Part shown: positions 1 through 6,367 of the stretch, in pieces
Position numbering within the stretch: position 1 is the stretch's first letter
Layout: each line of letters begins with the position of its first letter
From: Robiginitomaculum sp.
Lineage (GTDB): Bacteria; Pseudomonadota; Alphaproteobacteria; Caulobacterales; Maricaulaceae
Direction: 5' to 3'
Assembly (NCBI GenBank): GCA_021647375.1
Contig: JAKIUV010000080.1
Coordinates: 1 to 11,774 of the forward strand
DNA: 11,774 bases
Translations under genes and position numbers: made by a program
Notes under the pieces: model-generated
What the model was told of the DNA's origin: nothing
Seen by the model: the letters and a program-made list of their open reading frames with translations, nothing else
Database searches by the model: none

Positions 1-46
1 CAAATTTACTCATTCTTCGTTCCTGTAAACACTCCGCCCAGCCCAT
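1..46 (-). CDS. Transposase-like protein, N-terminal fragment (runs off left edge)
   Basis: Reading leftward from the ATG at 44-46, 15 codons are open up to the window edge: MGWAECLQERRMSKF. A good ribosome binding site, GGGAG, lies 6 bases before the ATG, which makes this a credible gene start. From memory, the pattern 'LQE-R-M--F' resembles the N-termini of IS1202/ISNCY-like DDE transposases, but 15 residues cannot prove a family. The context supports it: 25-90 bases upstream are tandem repeats like those at insertion-sequence ends. If correct, the element extends left of the window and its transposase would be made from this strand. Confidence 0.45.
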   Translation of the reverse strand, partial: MGWAECLQERRMSKF

Positions 47-71
47 GAAAAACTCCCAAAAGAAGAAATCC

Positions 72-121
72 ATAAACCGGACAAATGAAGTGCTACATAA
101 AACGGACAATTAGAGTGCTAG
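72..121. repeat. Two tandem 25-bp repeats at the putative IS end
   Basis: Bases 72-96 and 97-121 are head-to-tail copies of a 25-bp unit, 20 of 25 bases identical, with the conserved core CGGACAA...AGTGCTA. On the leftward strand each copy reads TAGCAC...TTGTCCG. They lie just upstream of the leftward transposase-like start and fit transposase-binding sites. A pair of operator sites is the alternative. Confidence 0.6.
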
Positions 122-142
122 CTACAGACACCAAGCCCGCAC

Positions 143-171
143 TTGCCAGCGAGTGTAAACTCCCGTATTCT
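143..171 (+). promoter_or_regulatory. Candidate promoter giving a leaderless mRNA
   Basis: A -35 box TTGCCA (143-148, 5 of 6 to consensus) and a -10 box TATTCT (166-171, 4 of 6) are separated by exactly 17 bases. The ATG at 178 begins 7 bases after the -10 box, where transcription would start. The mRNA would therefore begin at or beside the start codon, which explains why no Shine-Dalgarno sequence precedes it. Confidence 0.45.
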
Positions 172-177
172 CAACTC

Positions 178-1254
178 ATGACTGATTTGACACCTGAACA
201 GATTTCTGAGGCTCTTGAAGCTGGGATTATTGACGCGGCGCAGGCGCGCAATATGCGGGCTATGTTCGCCAAGCGGGCTGCCAAGCGCGCGGCCACGCCT
301 TCTGCCACAACGACGACATCGCCCACGGCCAATTATGAACCCGCCCTTATCGGCGATGAAGAAAACATGCGGTTTGTGCGCTCGTTCTCGGATGTGTTCA
401 TTGCCATCGGTATCGGACTTCTGGCGTTGGGGATGCTGACCACTCTTGGTATTTTTGGCGGCGGGGCTTTGTATTTGGCGGGGGCGGGTTTGCTGTGGTT
501 GATGTGCGAGTATTTTGGCCGTGTGAAGCGCGCCCATTTACCGACATTATTACTGGCTTTCGCTTATTTGATTTTTGTCCATAAGGGTCTCAGTGCCATT
601 TTGGATATGGGAGGGTCAGGCCTGTTGCCTGCATTTGTTACCCTGCTGGCCATGCTGTTGTTTTACTGGCGCTTTCGCTTGCCGTTTTCCATTGCACTCA
701 TTGCCTTGTCCCTCATCATGATTATGTTTGCGGTTTTGGGCGGAACTATTCCTGCGGGTCTGTTGATGATCTTGTCCGGCTTGGCATTGTTTATAGTCGC
801 ACTTGCCTATGACAGCCGCGATACAGACCGCAAAACCCGCTTTGCCGACAATGCGTTTTGGCTACATTTCACGGCGGCGCCCCTGATCATCCACGGTCTC
901 GCCGTATATGTGCTCAAGCCCGAAGTAACCAAAATAATGGGCGTTATTCCTATGATCCAACTCGGCAAGACGGACGCTTTGTTTATGTTGGTCATTATTG
1001 GCGGGCTAGCTTTGGTCAGCCTAGCCATAAACAGGCGGGCTTTATTGGTGTCGTCCTTGGGTTATGCGGGGTTTGCCATCGGGTTTTTGATGAAAGATAC
1101 TGGGCTGAACTTTGGCTCTGTCATAGCCTTAACATTGCTGTTGCTCGGCGGCGGCATTGTGTTTCTTGGGGTTGGCTGGCACGGGGCGCGCAAATTACTC
1201 TTGTTTATCTTGCCGACCAAAGGGCCATTCGCAACAATATTTCCGCCAACATAA
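178..1254 (+). CDS. Multi-spanning membrane protein of unknown function
   Basis: This 358-residue protein begins with a soluble N-terminal stretch of ~65 residues (MTDLTPEQISEALEAG..., then a basic Ala/Lys/Arg segment and a Thr/Pro-rich linker). About ten hydrophobic segments follow to the C-terminus. The last runs into 'GVGWHGARKLLLFILP', a short amphipathic tail. The N-terminus loosely recalls DUF2157-type membrane proteins, but I do not recognise a specific family and no catalytic motif is visible. The frame stays open upstream to an ATG at 85, but that extension lies in the putative IS repeats and has no ribosome binding site. I chose 178, where the protein-like sequence starts and a promoter predicts a leaderless message. 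hslU follows 82 bases downstream under its own promoter. Confidence 0.8.
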   Translation: MTDLTPEQISEALEAGIIDAAQARNMRAMFAKRAAKRAATPSATTTTSPTANYEPALIGDEENMRFVRSFSDVFIAIGIGLLALGMLTTLGIFGGGALYLAGAGLLWLMCEYFGRVKRAHLPTLLLAFAYLIFVHKGLSAILDMGGSGLLPAFVTLLAMLLFYWRFRLPFSIALIALSLIMIMFAVLGGTIPAGLLMILSGLALFIVALAYDSRDTDRKTRFADNAFWLHFTAAPLIIHGLAVYVLKPEVTKIMGVIPMIQLGKTDALFMLVIIGGLALVSLAINRRALLVSSLGYAGFAIGFLMKDTGLNFGSVIALTLLLLGGGIVFLGVGWHGARKLLLFILPTKGPFATIFPPT

Positions 1255-1259
1255 TAAGG

Positions 1260-1290
1260 CTTGAATTTACAGCCAGGTTTCTTATCTGTG
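1260..1290 (+). promoter_or_regulatory. Heat-shock (sigma-32/RpoH) promoter of hslU
   Basis: The sequence has CTTG at 1260-1263, exactly 17 bases, then CTTATCTGTG at 1281-1290. This matches every fixed position of the alphaproteobacterial heat-shock consensus CTTG-N17-CYTATNTNNG as I recall it from the literature. CTTG is followed by AA, as in CTTGAA. It lies entirely in the gap between the membrane-protein stop and hslU, with the hslU ATG 46 bases after its end. hslU is a classical RpoH target. Confidence 0.8.
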
Positions 1291-1336
1291 AAGCAAGAAC
1301 AAGGAACGTCCCCCAAGAACCTTTCAAGGAACACTT

Positions 1337-2641
1337 ATGTCTGAATTTTCTCCGCGCGAAATTGTCTCTGAACTGGACAAACATATTGTTGCGCAATCGG
1401 CTGCCAAACGTGCCGTTGCCATTGCTCTGCGCTCCCGTTGGCGGCGTAAGCATGTGAAGGGAGATTTACGCGACGAAATTACCCCGAAAAACATCTTGAT
1501 GATTGGGCCAACCGGAGTTGGTAAAACTGAAATTTCCCGGCGCCTGGCCAAACTGGCTAATGCGCCATTTCTCAAGGTGGAAGCAACGAAATTCACAGAA
1601 GTCGGCTATGTGGGTCGTGATGTGGAGCAAATTATCCGCGATTTGGTAGAAATCGCTATTACCCAAACCCGCGAAACCCGCCGCAAGGACGTAGAGGCCG
1701 CCGCCGAAAAGGCCGCCGAAAACCGTATCCTTGACGCTCTTGTCGGCGAAAATTCTGGCGAAGCAACGCGCGAGAAATTCCGGCAAAAATTGTTGGCGGG
1801 CGACCTAGATGACAAAGATGTTGATCTGGATTTAGCTGATAATAGTTCGCCGTTCCAGGGTTTTGAAATCCCAGGTCAGCCGGGTGCAAGCATGGGCATG
1901 TTGGAGCTGGGCAGTCTCTTCGGCAAAGGCGGCAAGACCAAAAAAGTCAAAATGAAAGTCAAGAATGCCTATGCGCCACTGCTGGCCGACGAAGCCGATA
2001 AAATGCTCGATGAAGAAACTTTGGTTAAAACCGCGATTAGTCTGGTGGAAAATGACGGCATTGTATTCTTAGACGAGATTGACAAAATCACCGTGCGTAG
2101 CGATGCCAGCGGCGGTGGGCAGGTTTCGCGCGAAGGCGTGCAGCGTGATTTACTGCCGCTCATTGAAGGGACGACCGTCACAACAAAGCACGGCCCGGTG
2201 AAAACCGACCATATTTTGTTTGTGGCCTCTGGTGCTTTTCATATTGCCAAACCGTCTGATATGTTGCCAGAACTGCAAGGGCGGCTGCCCATCAGGGTCG
2301 AGTTACGCGCCCTGACCCGGGAAGATTTCGAGCGGATTCTGACAGAACCCGAAGCTTCCCTAATCAAGCAATACACCGCCTTGATGGCGACGGAAAATGT
2401 GAAACTCACATTCACCAAAAACGGTATTAAAGAGATTGCCAAGATCTCCGCCGAGGTCAATGCCAGCGTAGAAAATATAGGTGCACGCCGTCTACACACG
2501 GTTCTGGAACGACTTCTGGACGATATCAGTTTCACGGCTTCTGACCGGGACGGAGAAAGCATAAATATCGACAAAACCTATGTGCAAAAACACGTGGGCG
2601 AATTAGCTACAAACACGGATTTATCCAAATTTATTTTATAG
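1337..2641 (+). CDS. hslU: ATP-dependent protease ATPase subunit HslU
   Basis: HslU is the hexameric AAA+ unfoldase that feeds substrates to the HslV peptidase in the cytoplasm. At 434 residues it is close to the usual ~440. Visible motifs are Walker A GPTGVGKT (57-64), the pore loop GYVGRD (90-95), the charged insertion (I) domain at ~110-230, and Walker B GIVFLDEID (241-249). Next come the sensor/arginine-finger block ELQGRLPIRVEL (312-323) and sensor 2 GARRLHTVLE near 384. The C-terminus DLSKFIL is the tail that docks into HslV to activate it. AAGGA lies 6 bases before the ATG. The gene has its own heat-shock promoter. hslV usually sits just upstream of hslU, but here a membrane-protein gene does, and hslV is not in the window. 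Confidence 0.97.
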   Translation: MSEFSPREIVSELDKHIVAQSAAKRAVAIALRSRWRRKHVKGDLRDEITPKNILMIGPTGVGKTEISRRLAKLANAPFLKVEATKFTEVGYVGRDVEQIIRDLVEIAITQTRETRRKDVEAAAEKAAENRILDALVGENSGEATREKFRQKLLAGDLDDKDVDLDLADNSSPFQGFEIPGQPGASMGMLELGSLFGKGGKTKKVKMKVKNAYAPLLADEADKMLDEETLVKTAISLVENDGIVFLDEIDKITVRSDASGGGQVSREGVQRDLLPLIEGTTVTTKHGPVKTDHILFVASGAFHIAKPSDMLPELQGRLPIRVELRALTREDFERILTEPEASLIKQYTALMATENVKLTFTKNGIKEIAKISAEVNASVENIGARRLHTVLERLLDDISFTASDRDGESINIDKTYVQKHVGELATNTDLSKFIL

Positions 2642-2662
2642 TATGAGAAATAACAGGCGTGC

Positions 2663-2682
2663 AACGTGATCTCTATCACGTT
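2663..2682. promoter_or_regulatory. CRP/FNR-type palindrome upstream of the unknown gene pair
   Basis: This is a perfect inverted repeat with 8-base arms (AACGTGAT/ATCACGTT) and 4 central bases. Read as a CRP-type site it is CGTGA-N6-TCACG, the right half-site spacing with one changed base in each half compared with TGTGA-N6-TCACA. It begins 22 bases after hslU and ends 54 bases before the next start codon. It could also form a hairpin ending hslU transcription, but no T-run follows, so a binding site for a CRP/FNR-family regulator seems likelier. Confidence 0.45.
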
Positions 2683-2735
2683 TGAGATTTCGAAATAGGC
2701 TAAGCTCCCTTTATTCAAATAACAAGGAGTTTACC

Positions 2736-3740
2736 ATGAGCAAAGTCACCGATAATTTATCCGCAGCTACAAATATCCCGTTCCCCGAATTCACGGCGGC
2801 AATGATTGAGGGCGTTTTTGAAACCGTGCTTGATATGACTCTTCGACAAACTGAAGATTACATTAATCTCGTCAAGGAAGTATCCATGACCTTGACTGAG
2901 TATATAAATAATACAGTAGACGATGTCGACCCCATGGAAATATTAGACTTGCTTGACCAATTGCCGCCAATAGAATTCAATTCCGGGACAACGTCTAATC
3001 CTGTGAATACAGACTTGGCCGGCTTGCTTGCGGCCACCTTTGAAAGCCAAGAAGGTACCCCTCCAGCAAGCCCGCCCGCTGATTTGACAAAAGCGCCCTC
3101 GTCAGCTTTGAGCGCATTAAATCAACAAATTAGTATTCCCGGAATAATCAATGCAGGCTCGGGGGCAGTTGTCGATATAACCGGAGCAATCTCCAGTGCT
3201 GCCGCACGTAAGGACGACGCCTTTAGAGCTAGCATAGGTGCTATTATGGAAAACGGTAAAATGATTGCCTATGATCCCGTCGCTTTTGATGCGTTACCCG
3301 CCAATCCTTTGGCCAATACCGACATGCAAGCAATTTCTATGGCCAAAATTTATGATGCGATTGCCGCCAATGTTAGTGCTAATAAATACGCATTATTACA
3401 AGAAATGGTAAAGCTTGGCATGGTGCGTATTGTCATCGATAAAGGTCTGCTTGAAACTGCGATGACCTTTGAAAGTGTCACCACCGTAGTTACAGAAACA
3501 TCAAAAAAATTACAAAATAAAAACAAGGCCAGTACGAAATACAAACGCAAACAGCGCCGGGGGCGGTTTGCAAGACTGTTTAAGGGCAAAGATAAGCGGA
3601 AAAGCAAGTCGAAAACCCGCACAGTTAATGTGTCGACTTATAAAGAACGCCATTTAAACTCACAAACTGAACGAGGTAGCCTCATGGGTCGCTCAGTTAT
3701 ACATTGGCACACGGATTATGTCCCTGTACGTGAATCATAA
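2736..3740 (+). CDS. Unknown protein A of a tandem pair (basic C-terminal region)
   Basis: I do not recognise this 334-residue protein. It has no signal peptide or membrane segment. Residues ~20-80 look helical and acidic, ending in 'DPMEILDLLDQLPP'. Residues 80-125 are a Pro/Thr/Ser/Ala linker and 126-215 an Ala/Ile-rich domain. Residues 218-246 form a hydrophobic core, 'LLQEMVKLGMVRIVIDKG'. Residues ~258-304 are very rich in Lys/Arg, suggesting binding to nucleic acid or an acidic surface. The tail 'SVIHWHTDYVPV' looks strand-forming. AAGGAG lies 6 bases before the ATG. A longer frame from a TTG at 2682 starts inside the palindrome and has no such site. The next gene begins 2 bases after the stop and shares the layout and core, so the two probably act together. 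Confidence 0.8.
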   Translation: MSKVTDNLSAATNIPFPEFTAAMIEGVFETVLDMTLRQTEDYINLVKEVSMTLTEYINNTVDDVDPMEILDLLDQLPPIEFNSGTTSNPVNTDLAGLLAATFESQEGTPPASPPADLTKAPSSALSALNQQISIPGIINAGSGAVVDITGAISSAAARKDDAFRASIGAIMENGKMIAYDPVAFDALPANPLANTDMQAISMAKIYDAIAANVSANKYALLQEMVKLGMVRIVIDKGLLETAMTFESVTTVVTETSKKLQNKNKASTKYKRKQRRGRFARLFKGKDKRKSKSKTRTVNVSTYKERHLNSQTERGSLMGRSVIHWHTDYVPVRES

Positions 3741-3742
3741 CA

Positions 3743-4603
3743 ATGACCGACGCCGATGATTTCCTTGATCTAGCTGACTTTACCGGGCTTCTTATCGACA
3801 ACACGCTCTCAGCTTTGATCGAAAGCTTGGAAAGCCAATTACAATGGCGAGAACAAGTCACAGCTCTTGATCGTATGAACGATGATGAAATATATAACAG
3901 CCTATCTGATGATGATATTGATGAATGGTTAGAGGAATTTTCGCCTGAGCTTCCCCGTCTTTTCAAAAAGTGGAAAGCGAGTTCTCCTAAGTCTGCAATC
4001 TCGCTTGTCACAAAGCAAGACTTGGCAAGTCCGCTTATTGACGCCTTCACCGAAATCAATGCGGATATACCAAAGTCTTTGCTAGAGAAAAAAGTAGTGA
4101 TCGGTGCAGATTACCATCCATTGTTGGACAGCATTAAACTTCATCTTGTATTTGCCGCAAAACAAAGATTAAGTATGATGAAAGATATGGGCTTGCCTGC
4201 ACTCGTCGCTGAACGTGTTGAAATAAAGTCAAAAATGAATTTAGTATCCGTAGGCAAAGAAATTAAAAAAACCGGTGACAGTCATTTTAAAGGGAAAATG
4301 CTTGAGCCGACAGGTAAGTCACGTACTGTACAATCACCAACCAAACGCCGATTAGATTTCAAACCTGGTGCAGACAGAAAAGCAATCGGGAATCGTAAAA
4401 AACAAAAAAAAGAGACACGAATTTCCAAACCACTAAAAGGCCATATTATTGGAAAGTTATCTGATTTGGAAAGAATCCGCGCCCGCATTCCGGCAACAAA
4501 TACCCATTCTATTAAGATTGCAACCCGCCCTATGGTGCAAAATACAGACACCCAAATGGTCAATGCTGAGATCAGCATTGTTTTACGGTCACACTTTTTC
4601 TAA
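3743..4603 (+). CDS. Unknown protein B of the tandem pair, divergent paralogue of A
   Basis: I cannot assign this 286-residue protein. The start codon follows the stop of protein A by 2 bases without a clear Shine-Dalgarno, so translation is probably coupled. The N-terminus is acidic and helical ('DFLDLADFTGLLIDN', then 'DDDIDEWLEEFSPELP' at ~57-71). Residues 141-170 ('RLSMMKDMGLPALVAERVEI...') align without gaps to the core of protein A, with about 7 of 29 identical and many conservative changes by hand. Residues ~172-233 are strongly basic, as in protein A, and the C-terminus 'VNAEISIVLRSHFF' could form a strand. There is no signal peptide or membrane segment. The coding sequence is visibly A-rich compared with hslU and sthA, which may mean acquisition by transfer. 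Confidence 0.75.
   Translation: MTDADDFLDLADFTGLLIDNTLSALIESLESQLQWREQVTALDRMNDDEIYNSLSDDDIDEWLEEFSPELPRLFKKWKASSPKSAISLVTKQDLASPLIDAFTEINADIPKSLLEKKVVIGADYHPLLDSIKLHLVFAAKQRLSMMKDMGLPALVAERVEIKSKMNLVSVGKEIKKTGDSHFKGKMLEPTGKSRTVQSPTKRRLDFKPGADRKAIGNRKKQKKETRISKPLKGHIIGKLSDLERIRARIPATNTHSIKIATRPMVQNTDTQMVNAEISIVLRSHFF
4561..4585 (+). terminator. Possible intrinsic terminator inside the end of gene B
   Basis: Bases 4561-4580 are a near-perfect palindrome (arms CAATGCTGA/TCAGCATTG, 2 central bases). It is effectively an 8-bp stem with a 4-base loop, followed directly by TTTTA. It lies ~20 bases before the stop codon of protein B, in front of the convergent sthA. The T-run is short and the stem only half GC, so it would be weak, and transcripts ending there would lack the stop codon. 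Confidence 0.3.
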
Positions 4604-4643
4604 TGTTAGAGGATTGCAAGTATGGCAAAATTTGGTCTTGTGC

Positions 4644-6116
4644 TTACGCTGATTTCAAATTTGCGAACGGATTGTTTGGCAGGTCGTCGAAAGTTAAATC
4701 GGCGTCTCCCTCTTGCTCAAGATTTATATTGCGCATTTTGTTCCACGCATCCAGAGCCGCTATCTTGTAAGCTTCGGCTAGGGTTGGGTAGTTGAAAATA
4801 TTATTGATAAAATAATCGAGCTTACCGTTCAAGTTCAACACGGCTTGCCCAATATGAATCAGCTCGGTTGCCCCCTCTCCGATAATATGCACACCGAGCA
4901 ATTGCCTTGTGTCCAAGGAGAAGATCATTTTCATCAGGCCGCCTTGAATGCCCATGATTTGTCCGCGTGATGTTTCGCGCAGACGGGCAAGTCCGACCTG
5001 ATAGGGCATATTGGCGGCTCGGACCTCTTTCTCGGTAAGACCAATGGTTGAAATTTCCGGCACGGCATAAATACCGTAAGGGAAATAATCCGGCGGGTGG
5101 GCCATGGGAATATCAAGTGCGTGGCAGGCAGCTCTGCGGCCTTGCTCCATAGATGTAGAGGCCAAGCTCGGAAAACCGATCACATCACCCGCCGCATAGA
5201 TGTTCGGGGTTTTTGTTTCAAAAGTTTTTCGGCTCACGGCGATGCGGCCACGGTGATCAACCTCTAACCCGCAAACTTCCAAATCCAGCGCGTCAGTTGC
5301 GCCTATCCGCCCAGCCGCAAACAGGATTGTATCCGATTCGATGACGCGCCCGTCTGCTAGCTTGACAAAACAGCGCTGACCGTCGTTTTTAATTTGTGAT
5401 GCTTTCACTCCAAGGCACAGACGCACGCCGCGCCTGCGCAGGTCGTATAAAAAATCTTCAACAATATCTTCGTCGAGAAAATCCAAGACAGTTTTACGCG
5501 GCTCTATTACATTAACCGGAATGTCCAGCGCATTAAATATGGATGCATATTCAAGCCCGATCACACCAGCCCCGATAATGGTCAAAGAACGCGGCAGGGT
5601 TTTTAAATCAAGAATATCATCACAGTCCAAAACCCGATTACCGTCAAACGGGATATAGTCTGGGCGGAAAGGTTTGGTGCCTACGGCCAGTAAAATTTTA
5701 CCAAATTCCACGCAGTGCACCTCGCCGTCATGTGCCTCGATACTAATTTGTTCGCGCGATATAAACCGCGCCGTACCTTGTATACGGGTAACGTGGTTTC
5801 TATCAAATTGGTTATCCAGAATGTTGACCTCGTGCTCGATAGTCATCAGTAGTCGTTTTCTTAAATCCTTGGCCGATATATTGGCTTTGACTTTATAGGC
5901 ACTGCCGTAAAATCCACGCTCACGCCAGCCGGACAAATTAAGCACGGTTTCGCGCAATGTCTTGCTGGGCACCGTCCCCGTATGCACACACACGCCGCCA
6001 ATATGGCGGCCTTTGTCAACCACAAGAACCGATTGTCCAGCCTTGGCCGCTTGCATAGCCCCGCGCCGACCCGCTGGCCCGCTGCCTATAACAACAAAAT
6101 CATATTTGGTTTTCAT
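4644..6116 (-). CDS. sthA: Soluble (Si-specific) NAD(P)+ transhydrogenase
   Basis: SthA is a cytoplasmic FAD flavoprotein that exchanges hydride between NADPH and NAD+, rebalancing the pools. At 490 residues it has the FAD-binding GSGPAG near the N-terminus (residues 12-17). The family-typical disulfide segment 'GGVCVHTGTVPSK' follows, with only the first Cys (C43) kept and Thr where dihydrolipoamide dehydrogenase has its second Cys. The NAD(P)-binding 'IIGAGVIGLEYA', a second FAD motif 'IYAAGDV', and the dimerisation tail 'HIGQAVLNLNGKLDYFINN...FNYPTLAEAYK' follow. The tail is the SthA signature, with Tyr in place of the catalytic His of disulfide reductases. I chose the ATG at 6116. A TTG one codon upstream is possible, but GGGGAAG fits the ATG better. 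It converges on gene B and diverges from the TetR gene. Confidence 0.93.
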   Translation of the reverse strand: MKTKYDFVVIGSGPAGRRGAMQAAKAGQSVLVVDKGRHIGGVCVHTGTVPSKTLRETVLNLSGWRERGFYGSAYKVKANISAKDLRKRLLMTIEHEVNILDNQFDRNHVTRIQGTARFISREQISIEAHDGEVHCVEFGKILLAVGTKPFRPDYIPFDGNRVLDCDDILDLKTLPRSLTIIGAGVIGLEYASIFNALDIPVNVIEPRKTVLDFLDEDIVEDFLYDLRRRGVRLCLGVKASQIKNDGQRCFVKLADGRVIESDTILFAAGRIGATDALDLEVCGLEVDHRGRIAVSRKTFETKTPNIYAAGDVIGFPSLASTSMEQGRRAACHALDIPMAHPPDYFPYGIYAVPEISTIGLTEKEVRAANMPYQVGLARLRETSRGQIMGIQGGLMKMIFSLDTRQLLGVHIIGEGATELIHIGQAVLNLNGKLDYFINNIFNYPTLAEAYKIAALDAWNKMRNINLEQEGDADLTFDDLPNNPFANLKSA

Positions 6117-6157
6117 CAACTTCCCCTTTTTGCAGTGATTCTTACTAAGATAATGTA

Positions 6158-6187
6158 ATTATAGTTAATTATTCTTTAAGTTGTATA
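6158..6187 (-). promoter_or_regulatory. Candidate sthA promoter
   Basis: On the leftward strand there is a consensus -10 box TATAAT (6158-6163). It is preceded, after 18 bases, by TATACA (6182-6187, 4 of 6 to the -35 consensus). It lies 41 bases before the sthA ATG, giving a leader of ~35 bases with the GGGGAAG ribosome binding site. The surrounding A/T-rich sequence makes chance matches easier. Confidence 0.4.
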
Positions 6188-6298
6188 TACATGCCAATAG
6201 TTCCATCTGGCATTTCATAACGCTTGCCCTTTCTTGCATTACAAATGATTTGTTTGTTGCGGTTTGCAATTGGCTTGAATGAACAGAATTTTGTATAT

Positions 6299-6313
6299 AT
6301 GAGTTAAACTCAT
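6299..6313. promoter_or_regulatory. Perfect 15-bp palindrome, candidate TetR operator
   Basis: ATGAGTT-A-AACTCAT is a perfect palindrome with 7-base arms. It ends 54 bases before the TetR-family start codon, next to A/T-rich -10-like sequence (TATATAT). Its size, symmetry and place are typical of TetR-family autoregulatory operators. A second, weaker A/T-rich palindrome (ACAAAT-G-ATTTGT, 6241-6253) lies upstream in the same intergenic region. The 251 bases between sthA and this gene hold no other gene that I can see. Confidence 0.5.
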
Positions 6314-6367
6314 TATGATGAACCCATATGAAAATACGTTGCAGCACCGTGCGTTGCGGAGTTATAC

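Larger units (their letters stand above)
1..121 (-). mobile_element. Probable end of an insertion sequence (partial)
   Basis: This stretch combines a leftward gene start with a good ribosome binding site and, between it and the flanking chromosome gene, two near-identical 25-bp repeats. That layout is usual for an IS end: subterminal transposase-binding repeats, then the transposase promoter and start. The exact outer boundary is not fixed. It may lie at the end of the second repeat (~121) or a few bases further, near 127, where the leftward strand reads TGTAGC. No target duplication can be checked because the other end is outside the window. Confidence 0.45.

Noticed and set aside
3..113. 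Rightward open frame from the left edge ending inside the repeats
   Set aside because: It has no recognisable sequence and conflicts with the better supported leftward start with GGGAG.
85..177. N-terminal extension of the membrane protein from an ATG at 85
   Set aside because: It has no ribosome binding site, it lies in the 25-bp repeats of the putative IS end, and protein-like sequence with a matching promoter begins at 178.
858..1457. Open frame of ~199 codons overlapping the membrane protein and hslU
   Set aside because: It crosses the hslU heat-shock promoter and start in another frame and has low-complexity composition typical of a shadow frame.
2682..2735. TTG start adding 18 residues to protein A
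   Set aside because: The TTG is at the edge of the palindrome without a ribosome binding site, whereas AAGGAG stands 6 bases before the ATG at 2736.
4644..6116. Dihydrolipoamide dehydrogenase or mercuric reductase instead of SthA
   Set aside because: The second redox-active Cys is Thr, the C-terminal catalytic His is Tyr, and the tail carries the SthA-specific 'DYFINN...FNYPTLAE' pattern.
6191..6213. Inverted repeat ATGCCA...TGGCAT upstream of sthA
   Set aside because: The arms are only 6 bases with an 11-base gap, which is expected by chance in an intergenic region of this size.
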